Source of the DNA: Stropharia rugosoannulata
Lineage: Eukaryota > Basidiomycota > Agaricomycetes > Agaricales > Strophariaceae
Reading direction: 5' to 3'
DNA length: 64,000 nt
NCBI GenBank assembly: GCA_028532985.1
Contig: JANCIK010000001.1
Coordinates: forward strand, 4,836,001 to 4,900,000
The notes beneath the pieces are model-generated. The model was not told the DNA's origin. It searched no databases and was given only the letters and a program-made list of their open reading frames with translations. Below are positions 33,636 through 46,030 of this stretch, one piece after another (the stretch's first letter is position 1; each line of letters starts with the position of its first letter). The position numbers were made by a program, and so were the translations under genes.

Positions 33636-33913
33636 TGGAGGCCTATACTGGCCTGCTCACTTTTGTGACAGGCAAGCCATTCGGCAAAAGAAAAACCACA
33701 TGTTCAGTACCTAAATATATCTTTGTTTGTCCCTTCGGCCGGTGGATCCTCCGAGCTCCTCTAGGGCTCCGGCCGTGTGGCAGACTGTCAGACGCGTGCC
33801 GTACGCACGCCGAAATAGACGCCCAGCGTGCGCGCATGCTCAATACCAGCTTGAAGGACCGAAATAAGTGTCGTTAGAGTACAGTACCTGTTGCAGGCCA
33901 GTACAGGCCTCCA
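33636..33913. mobile_element. MITE with TA target duplication (278 bp)
   Basis: The left end TGGAGGCCTATACTGGCCTG and the right end (reverse complement) TGGAGGCCTGTACTGGCCTG differ at one base. TA lies on both sides (33634-33635, 33914-33915). There is no coding capacity. The TA duplication suggests a Tc1/mariner-type mobiliser; PIF/Harbinger is less likely because no 3-bp duplication is seen. Confidence 0.78.
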
Positions 33914-34276
33914 TACGGAAGGGGTATGGGGCGAGCCACGAGCCCCAACCCATCCTTTAGATCGACGACCTTTCCATAACTGATTAGGGCTCTTGAAGGT
34001 GATAGGTATCAATGATTCCTTGTATCTGTCAATACTGAAATGTATTCCGTATTGTAAGCATAAAGAAAGAGTGACAGAACTGAGCTGCATCAGAGCCATC
34101 AAATGTCACGCGTACGGCTGTGTTATGGATGTGCTGATTCTGCGAAGAGTTGGTATGCCAATAAGCCTAGGTTATTCGCTTTCCCTTGCACATTCGGGAT
34201 TATTTGAAGAAATATAGAAGGAGCAGGCGGGAGTATTTAATATCCCTGTATCGCAGAGGTGGCAAAGCCAGTAATC

Positions 34277-35438
34277 ATGTCATCCCCAGACAACAGTCCA
34301 GCCTTTCTTGAGTATGAGAAGCAGATTATGAGTTGTGAACTTAACGCCAACTTGATGCTCGTATTGCTCACAGGTATAATTACTATCTAAATTGAAGCGC
34401 ACAATTCACTAATCTAACAATTTAAGGAGTATACCTTATGGTTTTTTTCTATACTATTTATCTATATGGTATGCAAATATGAGCTTAGTTTGAATCACTC
34501 AAACCAGTAATTTATCGCTTGTTTTGGTTGACAGGAAGACAAAGACATAAACAAAATAGACTCATTATGATAACACTCTCTGCATTGTGTTCATCCACAG
34601 TTGCTTTTGTCGGACTGCAATGGAAATCTGCAAATTTGATGGTCGTGGAACACAGTGATATCAAACTATCCAATACATGGTATACCCCAGTCGGTGATCC
34701 CTCCTTGATTCTATCGACATCCATACTGCATTGCGCGGCCTTTATTTTAGCAGATGGTTTGTTGGTACGCTCAAGATTCCTGTATCCGTTGTAAGAACAC
34801 TTACTTACCTTTCACAGCTTTGGAGGTGCTATTACATGCTTGGGAGATCAAAGTTACCCTTTTACTTCCCATTATTTATGTATGTGTGCGAAATAGGTAA
34901 GACCTTTGGCATAGAACAAGACTAGATGTATCCTGATATTCAAATAGCTCTTTGCTTCGTTTCTCTGGCCCTTTACGGGATGCATTATTTCACCCCCAAA
35001 ATCACACAACAGGTCATATCTGATATCATAGTCACTGGGACTCTCGGTGTTGTCACTGTCGTTACAAGTACCTCAGCCATGTTTATCATTTGCTGCAAGA
35101 TATCCACCTCTGTCAAGGATCAACTTCCCAAGAAGAAGCGGTACACGCACATTATTCGCATGCTCATTCAATCATCATCGCTATATTCCATATCAAGTCT
35201 ATTGTATACCATTGACGTCTTCATATTGGTTACCCCGAATTTTCCAATCTCTGTTAGAGAGACGGCGTTTTACCTGAGTATTTATATATCATATATAAGC
35301 ATGATAACATCAGTAAGTTTACTGCATCTTGCATATTTGAGGTCCCCGCTCACACGACTACGGTTCTCAGGGTCTTGCTCCGACTCTAATGGTGGCACGA
35401 ATTTGCCTGTCATCAGAATCATTGTCACCCGAGACTGA
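34277..35438 (+). CDS. Seven-helix membrane protein of a basidiomycete-expanded family, function unknown
   Basis: Five exons (34277-34373, 34427-34468, 34535-34764, 34818-34896, 34948-35438) join in phase to 312 residues with clean GT/AG sites. The product starts MSSPDNSPAFLEYEKQIMSC. Helices are seen at NANLMLVLLTGVYLMVFFYT, RLIMITLSALCSSTVAFVGL, TSILHCAAFILADGLLLWRC, LPFYFPLFMYVCEIALCFVS, IIVTGTLGVVTVVTSTSAMF, MLIQSSSLYSISSLLYTIDV and YISMITSVSLLHL. The short loop after helix 3 (LLWRCYYMLGRS) and the basic loop PKKKRYTHIIRMLIQSS before helix 6 match a large group of Agaricomycete hypothetical membrane proteins. They resemble receptors in topology only. No ligand or partner can be named. The gene looks intact. 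Confidence 0.82.
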
Positions 35439-35439
35439 A

Positions 35440-36160
35440 CAAACCAGCTACATATCCAGTCTTAGATTTCACCACCCAAATACCACCGAGAATGCGCCTA
35501 GTGAGAGCCGGTCTTCTCCAGGTTTAGATAATAGCATACGAGTTGGGATGCAGCATGTATAAATTCTTATCAATACAATGGACCCCCGGAGGGTACTCAT
35601 AGTAGTCAATGACCTGATCATGGTGGGGTTTACATATTGGGCATGTGAAAGTATTCCCTCACAATCTAGGAGCCGGGCCTGCCACCGACCTGGTACTTGT
35701 GAGTATGTAGCTACTGTGCCATCATCATCATGGAAACCAACTCCCGGGCTGGAAGGTATTACAAAATGCGGCAAGGGCAGGCATTTATATTTGTTCGACT
35801 GCGCATCTTGATAGTAGTCAGTATTTGTGCGAGAATATGACACCTACCATACTAGGGGTGGTTGCATATGTAACTTGTAGAGCTAATTCGCGCCATACAT
35901 AAATTACTGGTATTGATACGCCCATCAGTGCCTGCAACCACGCTACGGGCTCGGGAGCCTGACCAAAGGGAGATTTCCTCGAGCCTTTTAGCTTCAAACA
36001 TGGCCATGCATTCTGCCTGTACAGTTGAGCGCTCCGCTCCACCCGTGGACCCTTCCTTCAATACACCGAAAGCCACTTCACCTTTAGTAATGTGAGTGTG
36101 TGGTGTTAGCAAGTTAGCTTGGTATGTTGCTTTTCTCACCGTCCCGCATGTTCGCTCTGT
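35440..36160. other. No confident gene; long minus-strand frame of unknown status
   Basis: A 114-codon minus-strand frame (35852-36196) reads MVIQDKACVLYETERTCGT... and could be a second exon of the small secreted-protein candidate at 36162-36329. I found no splice pair that joins them in frame. Confidence 0.3.
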
Positions 36161-36161
36161 C

Positions 36162-36329
36162 TCATATAACACGCATGCTTTGTCTTGAATGACCATGTTT
36201 TCTACAACTAGGCTGTGGCCAATGACATGCGTGACAGCAGTTTAGGCCTATGTTCGACCGAGGAGCAACTGCCATTGACATAGGAGCGGCATAAATTACC
36301 AGCGACACAAGTAGTACAAATGTCCGCAT
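36162..36329 (-). CDS. Candidate small secreted cysteine-containing peptide
   Basis: A 55-residue frame begins with a strong signal-peptide pattern, MRTFVLLVSLVIYAAP, then AVAPRSNIG and a short Cys/His part, NCCHACHWPQPSC, before a basic tail. Fungal genomes encode many such small secreted proteins. The frame may be real as it stands or be exon 1 of a longer gene. No family is recognised. Confidence 0.3.
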   Translation of the reverse strand: MRTFVLLVSLVIYAAPMSMAVAPRSNIGLNCCHACHWPQPSCRKHGHSRQSMRVI

Positions 36330-36559
36330 ACGAGACCAACCGAGGAGATTGCACAGTGTATGAACAGTACGTACTTGATCATGTTTTGCTGATGATCTGC
36401 GCATGCAAACCTGCTTTGGGGATTTATATCTCATTTTTTCCTGCTGGTAATTTATACGCTCTCTCTCGTCCAGTAGCTCTGACAAGCACAATACAATTTC
36501 TGACTCTCAGATAGTAGGTGAATTTCCGGTTGTAGGCTTAGTAAAGCTCTTGAGTGGCC

Positions 36560-37040
36560 CAGCAGGCACCACCGAGACCGCATATATATAACGCACTGTT
36601 CCCTTGCCCTCTGCGCCTCTAACATGCATCCACCCACCACCTCCCGCACCTCGTCCTGACCCCCTTCCTGCCAGCCTGCCGTTGTCCGTACAGTTCGCAG
36701 CGCCTACACGCCATCCATAGAGTGCCGAGAGTACGATGTGGGCCGAGGCAGGCGAGGGCAGCAGAGAGCATACATGGGGGGGGGGGGGGGGAGCTGAGAC
36801 GACGGATGGGCGGACGCTCAGACATGCTCCAGAGCCGTCGCGAGGGCGGGCGGGCTGTGCATGAACTGAGGTGGGGATGGAATGTCTTGAGAAAGCAGGT
36901 CGTGGAGGATGGCGGTTCCGGGGAGAATGGAGGGAGACGTAACTCAGCAGGGCAGGAAGCGGCCATGGTGCATGCATGGGCGCACAGATGGCGCCGTAGA
37001 AACGTAGAATGCGAGGACGTGGGATAGAGGAAGGCAAGGG
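36560..37040. repeat. GC-rich dispersed repeat fragment with a poly-G tract
   Basis: It shares blocks with 41340-41560 (CGCAGCGCCTAC near 36700 and 41490; CGAGAGT/GCAGAGT after it). It contains a run of 14-15 G at about 36776-36791. Its long frames are low-complexity and are not called genes. Confidence 0.45.
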
Positions 37041-37085
37041 TAGGTACATGCTCGGTCCCTCCCTGTTCTCGGGCTCATATGCGCT

Positions 37086-38330
37086 ATGCGCGGTCGCCCA
37101 TTGGGTATGCCTTACTTTTTTGGTTCAGGTCCCTGGACACCAGGGCCATCCCACTTGCCTAAAATGGAGCCGTTATCGCGAAAATACCGCCCCCTGTACA
37201 CAACGCGACAGGCCCCTCGGGGTGTCCTCCCACCGCATGTATATAGGACACGGGAAGCTCCTGCCAACCCCTGTCCTGATTTGGCGGATTTGAGACCCCA
37301 AATTTGGGCATTTTTTTGTCCTAAGTTGACGGATTTGAGGGCACCGCAGGCCGACCTTTGTCCGGGCCACGTGGATTTCAGCAGATTTGAGGGACCACAT
37401 TTGGGCCACACTGTAAGGTACGCTATTTGCGTGCGCGCAGAAAAGATCCATTTGGTATAGGTTGACGGAATATCTTTAGGTTTCGGGCATAATGGCAAGA
37501 ATATTTTGGAGAGAACTCGGTTGGCCCTCAGGAGTTAGGAGAAGTTTTATATTTTATTTATATATACATGCTTTTACAGTATAAAAAGATGCCGTGTACA
37601 TGTAGCTAGGCAGTTAAGAAAGGACCCACCCTCGTTTTACCATCCAAAGTACCGTTGGAGTCAGTACATGCAGCTGTACCTCTTCAAGTTCGCCCAACTC
37701 TAGTCTATCATTTATTCTTTAGTCCTATTCCTTGAACCACCCTCAAGACGATCACACAAGTCGTCGCTCGCACTTACACAAACAAACATAATCTTACAAC
37801 ACCATACTTATAGTAACATGTAAATATATGCAATAACAATAAATGTTCATTCTTTCAATGTACTACAGTAGAAATATGAGTAAGAACCTGTTAATAGGTA
37901 GCTAGCCAGGGCAAAAATATGGCCCGCAGGACGGGAAAAAATCTATATATGGTAACTCCCCGTATACCTTGTCCGGTCTCACGGATTTGGGACCCAAATT
38001 CGCCGATTTTCCGGACAGGGGTCGGCAGGAGCTTCCCGGGTCTATGTATATACGCCGTAAGAACCGCTTCATCCCACCCCACACTGCTGGCGCCCATCGA
38101 TTTATGCTGGGTAAAAATATGATAAAATACATTTTATCTTTCTCAGAAATACGTATTTTAGCTAGATTAACATAAGAAATTGTCTCGGGCTTGCCTGAAT
38201 AGGAAGCCCGATACCCCTTTCTCTAGTGAATGGTTGGTAAAAGGGATTCTTTGAAACATATTATACAACTTTTTACATTTTTCCCAACAAAGAACTGGCT
38301 ACTGCCAGCAGTGTGGCCATCCCACCCTCC
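37086..38330. repeat. Imperfect inverted-repeat region with a nested solo LTR
   Basis: 37237-37300 (GGGAAGCTCCTGCCAACCCC then CTGTCC) mirrors 37975-38060 (GGGGTCGGCAGGAGCTTCCC). A further mirrored pair holds CCACACTGCTGGCGCC (38082) and GCCAGCAGTGTGG (38305). Solo LTR copy B sits in the middle. No gene recognised. Confidence 0.5.
37412..37798. mobile_element. Solo LTR, copy B (387 bp)
   Basis: The ends are TGTAAG...CTTACA with flanking 4-bp duplication ACAC (37408-37411, 37799-37802). It is in the same orientation as copy A and clearly homologous to it throughout, including the AGTATAAAAA box near 37578. Confidence 0.85.
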
Positions 38331-38749
38331 TCCGCCTCCCGCCTCCCTGTCGACGTCACGCCTTTCCCAGGCACACGCATCCACGGCCCACCTCTGCCTC
38401 TTCTCGCGCCTCTGCTGCAATGTCGTCCCAGGCAATCACGCAATGCGCAAGCGGACCATGACTCGGACCACATCAGGAAAATGACTTTTGTCCCCAGGGG
38501 CTTTGTATCTCCCTGGCACAGCCTTAGAGATCCTAAGGCAGCCAGGGCATGCAAAGCAGCCAGGGCCCTTAGGTGCACTCAGGGCAAGGTCCCTCTGCAA
38601 ACTACCAGGTACAACTTTCCCAAGGCAATCCAGGGCAGCTCAAGGCATTCTAGGATCCACCAGAAGTACCTTGTATCATTCAAAGATGTTTATATATAAT
38701 GCCATTTAACAAGTACTATTCAAACTTCTTATAAAAAACAAGTTATATA

Positions 38750-41290
38750 TTGACTCTAACTACACTAGATAATACAGTATTCATGTGGATACATATAATA
38801 CAACACAGTGATAGGGCGCTTATGAAGATGGTAATTCTGCACGGAATAACGCGTTCAGGGGCTCGTTAGAAAGCCTGAATTAACGCGAAGAAGCTCGAAA
38901 AAACCGCGATGCAATTGAAGAAGTAGTTCCCAACTTAGAGCAAAATTAGTCCAAGACAGGGAGATGGAGGAGGACATGGCTACTCACAGGCATCCAGGAA
39001 TCTCAAAATTTGTGTAAGGAACGCGTTCAAACCCCACATAAATGGTGAATAAACATGCCAAATTGCGAAAGCCTTTGTTGAAAATTGAAGGAGGGAGATG
39101 ATATATAAGTCTGCAATAGTAGTCATATGGTCAATAGGGACATCGGATATTGAGGGCGTATCGGACGCCGTAAACTGGTCGATTAGTCGATACATATCTA
39201 TAGTAAAAGACTCCAAAAAGAATTAGCCAAAAATACAAACTGGAACCCAAGATATGAAGTACTTTACCTGGAGGAGGGAGGGGGAGGAGGAGCACATGGC
39301 GGATTTTTGGATTCCAAGCGACGATATATAGCGTTTGAGGGCTCGTTAGAAAGCTACAATCACGGTGAGTTCATCATAGAAAGAATTAAGGAGATTGGAG
39401 ACGAACCTATGTCAGAATCAAAGAAATACTCCAAAACTCCGAAGTTGACTAGCAACTTGAGATGAAGGACGCTTGGTGGCCCCAAAAATTAATCCGTCGC
39501 AGGAGAGGGTACCTTATGTAGTTGAGTAAGTTTTCCCAAAGTTTGAGACACTCAGGACATCTAGAAGCGCACCTATGAATTAATTTGTCCCACCTAGGGG
39601 TAGGAGGACACACAGAGTGAGATCGCCCTCAAGCTTGTCAAATCGCGCAATTAATGGTACTGTTCGATAGGTATTAATGAGACAAACCAGGAAATGCAAA
39701 GATCATACTGTTTGGCCGGGTATTGACAGATATATGAGGGAAAATGCGTCCTAGGGGGACTTGACACCTATAAGATGATACTTGGCAAGTACTGGATGAA
39801 TTGGCATGATCTTGGAGACGTTTGGCAGAGGACTAAGATGGTCTTGAAGGTGCAAAAGGAATTAGGAGTGAAGGTGGACAGGATCTGGAGTTATGGCACT
39901 TACAAGCAGAGGCAGTCCAGGGGCAGGAGGAGCACATCACAGTTGTATGGCTTCCAGGCGTCGGAATCGAACGTTCAAGCACTTTATGGAATCCCCTAAT
40001 CTTCAGGAGCTCATATGTGAAAAGAACGACGCAATAAACCCAACACATACCTTTAAAATCGATAAAACATCGGAAATTGGGGGAAGGAGAGAGACATAGC
40101 TGGTTCTCGCCTTCCAGGCAACCAAATCCATCGGTCTTGGGCTCGTTAGAATCGCATAATTGCCCGCAATATGAATATGCGGTGACCGAGGGCTCGGAGG
40201 AAACGGACAAGATAGAAAGTGGTGAAAGGGGACTTGACACCTATAAGATGATACTTGGCAAGTACTGGATGAATTGGCATGATCTTGGAGACGGTTGGCA
40301 GGGGACTAAAATGCTCTTGAAGGTTCAAAAAGAATTGAGAGTAAAGGTGGACAGGATCTGTAGTTATGGCACTTACAAGCAGAGGCAGTCCAGGGGCAGG
40401 AGGAGCACATCACAGTTGTATGGCTTCCAGGCATTGGAATCGAACGTTCAAGCACTCTATGGAATCCCCTAATCTTCAGGAGCTCATATGTGAAAAGAAC
40501 GACGCAATAAATCCAACACATACCTTTAAAATCGATAAAACATCGGAAATTGGGGGAAGGAGGGTAACATAGCCGGTTCTCGCCTTCCAGGCGACCAAAT
40601 CCATTGGTATTGAGCTCGTTAGAATCGCATAATTGCCCACATTCTGAATCTGGGGCGACCGAAGGCTCGGAATAAACGGATGAGAAGGGAAATGGTGAAC
40701 TGTACCAATAGGGGTCTCCAGATGGTGTTAAGTTTGCACGTCGAATACTGGTTTGTTTGGAGTGTTCTTGGGTGCGTTAAAAACGTATAGACGAGCTAAA
40801 AACGTACCAAAAAACCGCTTTATAATGCGGTTCACTGTTCCGACGATATACAGCAATCTCTATTGGAACAGGCCCATTCCATGATCCATCCTTGTCTGCC
40901 CTAAGCCCAGGTCAGGATCCAACAAGGTAGCAGCCATCAAAACTGCCTGAGTAGAGTGAAGCCCAAGCATACAAGTAAAGTTGGGTGAGGGGGGTGGGGA
41001 ACACAAGAGTGCAGTGCAAGTGAACTTAGAGGACTTAGTCAACTTAGTGCAATATTGGATAGGCTTACATAATCAAATTATCGCACTATTTGAAGTACTT
41101 AAATGGGCATGTCACCCACATAATGTGTATAATTTTAATGTTTGAAAATCAACAATGAAGGTGGGAAAAGTCATTCAAGCTGGCTTTATTTCCCCACGTT
41201 GCATGGAAATTCAAAGCATGCCAGGGCATGCCAGGACATGCCAAGGCATCTCATGACATCCTAAAGTAGTTAAAGACCCCATCAATTGAT
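38750..41290. repeat. Modular repeat, left copy (inverted relative to 42278-44819)
   Basis: Ordered blocks are mirrored on the right: GCCTGAGTAGAGTG with AAGCATACAAGTAAAG (about 40947-40980), GGGTGCGTTAGAAACG-like (40770), ACATCGGAAATTGGGGGAAG (40070 and 40545), GGCATCCAGGAATCTC-like (38990). Within it a cassette recurs: a GGAGGAG...ACATGGC word, TTCCAGGC or TTCCAAGC, then GGGCTCGTTAGAA (38861, 39341, 40140, 40612), about every 240-480 bases. Reading frames are short and broken; I see no protein. Confidence 0.6.
39758..40703. repeat. Direct tandem duplication, 473-bp unit
   Basis: Unit 1 starts at 39758 and unit 2 at 40231, both with GACTTGACACCTATAAGATG. They align to the ends near 40230 and 40703 with a few substitutions. 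The right-hand inverted copy holds only one unit, so the duplication arose in this copy. Confidence 0.85.
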
Positions 41291-41329
41291 GATCTGATCG
41301 CACTTTCCTAAAGTGCCCTCCGATCAAAA

Positions 41330-42277
41330 GTCTTTTTCGTGATGCAGGACTATACCCACCACCCCTTATATTCCTGTGTGCGTCCCGCATACACCGGCAC
41401 CCCCTGCGCGTCCAGCATTCAAGACCGTCACCGTCCCGCACCCCCCAGTTCACCCACGCCCTCCGGCTGTCCGCGTCTGAAGGCGCTACAGCACGCAGCG
41501 CCTACGCCTGTCCGGGTGCTGTAGTGGCGCAGAGTCTTGGGTGCACATGAGAGTGCGTCCGGTCACACCAGAGTCCAGTGTGTGCGGTCGCGCCAGTCCG
41601 GTCGTACGTACGGGTACCATCCCGTGTGTGGCCCTGTGTCCCCGCTGCGTGCAGTGCGCAATGCGTCGCGCGGTGGACTGCGTGACACATTCGATGTGTG
41701 CGCTTACGGGTGGTGACTAGAGGTGGAGGAGAGAGGGCCGGGTAGCGGCGAGCATGTGCGGGCGTGGAAGGGGGAGGGGATGGCGTTGCCTTTGGAGGGG
41801 GAGGGAAGGGAGTGCGTAGGACAAGAAGGAGCGAGAGATGCGGGGATGGTCCGTGCGGGGTCACGCGCACGCAAAGTGGTGGCGTCAAGGGGGAACGGGC
41901 GCCGGGGAGATGTAAGATGGGTGGGACGTGAGAACTGTGTGCGGGGGGATGGGCGGGACGTGGACAGTGGGTTTATGTCGCTGCGAGGTCCGTTCGCAGC
42001 GGCGGACAGACAGGTGGGCGGCGCGGATCGGGTATGTCGCCCGTACACGTGCGGGGATAGATGATGGACAGCCGAGGGATGCTGGGAGGGACAAGGAACG
42101 AGAGACGGACAGAGGGGCAGTCGGTGAACCTGCGCCGGGGTGTTATGACCATCTCCTTAGCGGGCGCACGAGGGGACTGCGGAGAGACGCCGGGGTTGAT
42201 GAGAGATATGTGCGGTGTATACGTAGCAGATGGCTAGCAGCAGTCCGGGAAAACAGACTGACAGACTATGTACAGCG
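41330..42277. repeat. GC-rich dispersed repeat, fragment left of the TIR element
   Basis: Purine-skewed from 41700 on (GGGAGGGGA, GCGGGGGGATGGGCGGG). Texture matches 44820-46026. Together they look like one repeat split by the 42278-44819 element, though I could not find a target duplication at the junction. Confidence 0.4.
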
Positions 42278-44819
42278 GCCATCAGCAAATCTGATCATTT
42301 TCTCATAGCATGTCATAATAATAGCACTTGATGTCATAGTGTCACATAATACTTAGGCTAAGCTCATAATAGCTCATAGTATCATAACACTATATAGTAA
42401 AGTATACTAGTTATATAGTATGTTATATTACTTCATAATTCATAAAAACCCTTAGGCTTAGCACTATTGAATTTAGTATACCAGTAGAGCAACAATAGAG
42501 TCAATCTGATACAGGTGGAAGGGTGTTTATCTGAGCTTTGAAAGTTGTGCAATTCAGTATCCATATAATTAAGCATTACAATGCCAAAATTTCTAGATTA
42601 TTGGTTGAAAATTGACTGAGATACAGGGAAAATACTGTCATTGTACCTTAGTGGTGAATTGACTTAGAGTCGACTGCTCCGGAATTATCACGTGACTTGT
42701 TAAAGCCCACAAATCCTAAGTCCCCTTCGGACTTCACTTGCACTTCACTCTCATGTTCCCCAACCCCCTCCCTCAGCTTTACTTGTATGCTTAGGCTCCA
42801 CTCTACTCAGGCATTACTTTGTGGATGCTACCTTGTTAGATCATGAATAGGGCTTGGCTTTATGTCAGGAGGGCAAATGTGGATAGAATGAGTGTATACT
42901 CCTATAGAGATTGCTTCATATCATTGAAACTATTTACCGCATTATCAAACGGTTTCTTTGTACGTCTTCAGCTCATTTATACGTTTCTAACGCACCCAAC
43001 AACGTCCCAAATAGACCTGTATTCAATCCGCAAACTGATCATCATTTTGCGACCCCTATTGGAACATTTCACCACTTTCTATCTTGTCTGTTTCCTCCGA
43101 GCCCTCGGTCACCGCATATTCATATTGTGGGCAATTATGCGGTTCTAACAAGCTCAAGACCGATGGATTTGGTTGGCTGGAAGGCGAGAACCGGCTATGT
43201 TGCCCTCCTTCCCCCAATTTCCGATGTTTTATTAATTCTAAAGGTATGTGTTGGGTTTATTGTGTCGTTCTTTTCACATATGAACTCCTGGGCATTAGGA
43301 GATTCCATCGAGCCCTTAAACGTTCGACTCTGACGCCTGGAAGCCGTCCAACCATGATGTGCTCCTCCTGCCCCTGGACTGCCTCTGCTTGAAAGTGCCA
43401 TAACTCCGGACACTGGCCACCTCTATCCTCAATTCCTTTTGAACCTTTAAGACCTATTTATTCCTCTGCTAACCGTCTGCAAGATCACTGTAATTCATCT
43501 TGTACTTGTTATGTACCATCTTATAGATATCAAGTGCCCCTAGGACGCATTTTCCCTCATATATTCGTCAATACTCGGCCAAACAGTATGATTTTTACAT
43601 TTCCTGATTCTTCTTATTAATACCTATCCAACAGTACCATTCATTGCGCGATTTGACGAGTTTAAGGGTGATCTTAATCTGGGTGTTCTCCTTCCCCTAG
43701 GTGTGACAAATTAATTCATAGGTGCGGTTCTAGTTGTCCTGAGCACTTCAAACTTTGGGAAATCCTACTTAACGTTATTAGCTACCTGCCCCGGCAACGG
43801 CTTGATTTATGGAGCAACGAAGCGTCCTCCATCTCAAGTTATTGGTCAACTTCGGAGTTCTGATGTATTTCAGTGATTCTGACATAGGTTTGTCTCGCAT
43901 CTTTTCAATTCTTGGAATGCTGAATTCACCTTGATTGTAGCTTTCCAATGAGCCCTCAAACGCTCCATATTGCTGCTTGAAATCCAAAAAACCTCCATGT
44001 GGTCCTCCTCCCCCTTCCCCCTCTAGGTAAAGTACTTCATATCTTGGGTTCCTGTTCGTATTTTTGCCTGATTTTTTTTGGAGTCTTCTACTACAGATAG
44101 TAATAAACTAATCGTCTAGTTTGCGGCGTCTGATACACCCTCAATATCCGACCTCCCTGATGACCATACAACTGCTGTTGAAGACTTGAATATCATCTCC
44201 CCCCTTCAGTTTTCAACAGAAACTTTCGTAACTTTGCATGCTTATGCACCCTTCAATTGGTCTTTGAACGCGTCCCTCACACAAATTTTGGGATTTCTGG
44301 ATGCCTGTGAGTAGTCATGTCCTCCTCCATCTCTTTGTCTTGGACTAATTTGGCTCTAAGTCCGGAACGACTCCTGCAATTGCCTCGCGGTTTTTTGGAG
44401 TGTCTTCGCGTCAATTCAAGCTTTCTAACAAGCCCTTAAACGCGTCATTCCGAGCAGATTTTCCATCTTCCTAAGCGTCCTATCATTAAGTACTTTCTTG
44501 ATTACTCAACTAGTATGTATCCTGTATTAGTTTGGTAGTATGTCATATACATTATGTTCTCTGATATGAAAACAAATGAGGACTACTTGCTCTAATCAGC
44601 CATGGCAAGTACTCCTATTATGCTTGCATTATATAGAATATAGCCTAATGTATGTAGTACTACAGAGTGTTATACAATACTATGTAGAGTAGCCTGGATG
44701 CTATATAGTGATGGGCCTATTCTATGGAGTATTAAATAGACAAGAACCCTTACTATGGTGCTATGGTGCTATATAATACTACATAACAGTGTATAGTAAG
44801 GTCCAGATTTGCTGATGGC
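42278..44819. mobile_element. Non-autonomous TIR element, 2.54 kb
   Basis: The ends are exact inverted 16-mers: GCCATCAGCAAATCTG at 42278-42293 and its reverse complement at 44804-44819. Just inside both ends lie AT-rich tracts with recurrent CTATATAGTA/ATAGTATG words. The middle is the modular GCTCGTTAGAA-type repeat, an inverted copy of 38750-41290. No transposase frame and no clear target duplication were found. Confidence 0.6.
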
Positions 44820-46026
44820 TCCCGAGCTGGGAAACGACCTGCGCTGCGCTGCCTGCCTACCTCCTTCCCCTGGCGCCATGGTGCATGACCTGCCCACGTC
44901 CTTATTTCCGAGGATGTCCAAGGCCCATATCTACGTCCCCGCTGTCATGCTGTTCCTTGCACAATACCGCTTCCTGCACACGACACCACTGCCTCCTCGA
45001 CACGACCCCAACTAAAACCGTGTCCGCCCCGCCGCATGTAAGCCACTTAGGACAGCAGCCGAGGCGCGTGTACGCAGCAGGAGCGTGGGCAGGACAGCAG
45101 AGCGCGTATGGGGAAGCAGACACTAACTTATAGACGGACGGAGGGGCAGGCTGCAGAATGGCCTGCGCTGGGGCCATGACCATAACGTGGGCGGACTGCA
45201 CGAAGGTGGAGGACGGCGCGGCAAGGAGGCCGGAGGGATAGTGCACGACGGTCGGAAGGCGTGTCAATCAGGATGGCGGGCCGGGAGGAGGACGGAGGGA
45301 GCATGGGCGAAGAGGGCCCGGTTTACAGGAGATGTCACGGGTGAGCTGCTGAACGAGGCACAACAAGAGAGGAAGGATCGCCGATGGGGCGGGTGATGAG
45401 ATTAGTGTAGGTGGTAAGGTGGACGACGAGATAGGACAAGTCAATTACCATCCCGGACGTCTGGGACCTGGACGAGGGACGGCGATTATACCAGGGGACT
45501 GGGGAACCGATGGGCCATGGTTTAATGTATGTACAGCGTGGCTGAGTGAGTAGTGCGCTGTCAAATATTGATCAGCCGAAACATAAGAGAGAAGTCCGTA
45601 TGTACATACAGTTCGACGATTATGCTTCCCACATGTGAAGGCACGTGTACTGAACTTCGAGGACGGGAGAGATTTGACGAGACAGGCCGGGACAAGACAT
45701 GATACCAAGACACGAAGTGCAGAGGAAGGGAATGATCCTGTATGGACGAGAGGAAACAGGCGTGGAATATATCGCGCTGCCAAATGTGGAAGTGCAGACA
45801 CGGGCCCGGTGAGCGAGATATCTTATGAACGGACGGGATCACGTATATTGTATGTCGTGGGCAGCGCTCGATCGGTGAACCCATCAATCGGAACTGGAGC
45901 ATGCAGTACTGTGAATGGGCGGGGTTGAAAGAAGTATACGGAAGTTGCGGCCTTGAAGAATTTGAAGAGTCAGGGGGAACGGGACAACGGAGGCCGGGCA
46001 AACTTGATCCACCCATGGTCAGCGCG
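44820..46026. repeat. GC-rich dispersed repeat, fragment between the two insertions
   Basis: 45380-45690 matches 29140-29500. The sequence breaks at ACGT (46027-46030), where the Gypsy element begins, and continues at 62150. Frames present are low-complexity. Confidence 0.55.
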
Positions 46027-46030
46027 ACGT

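Noticed and set aside
36776..36791. Run of G as a functional G-quadruplex
   Set aside because: A single homopolymer in a repeat; more likely slippage or a sequencing/assembly weak spot.
42911..43392. Frames of 100-140 residues in the 42-44 kb element
   Set aside because: The inverted copy at 39.8-40.6 kb preserves the DNA but not a single consistent frame, so they are not under coding constraint.
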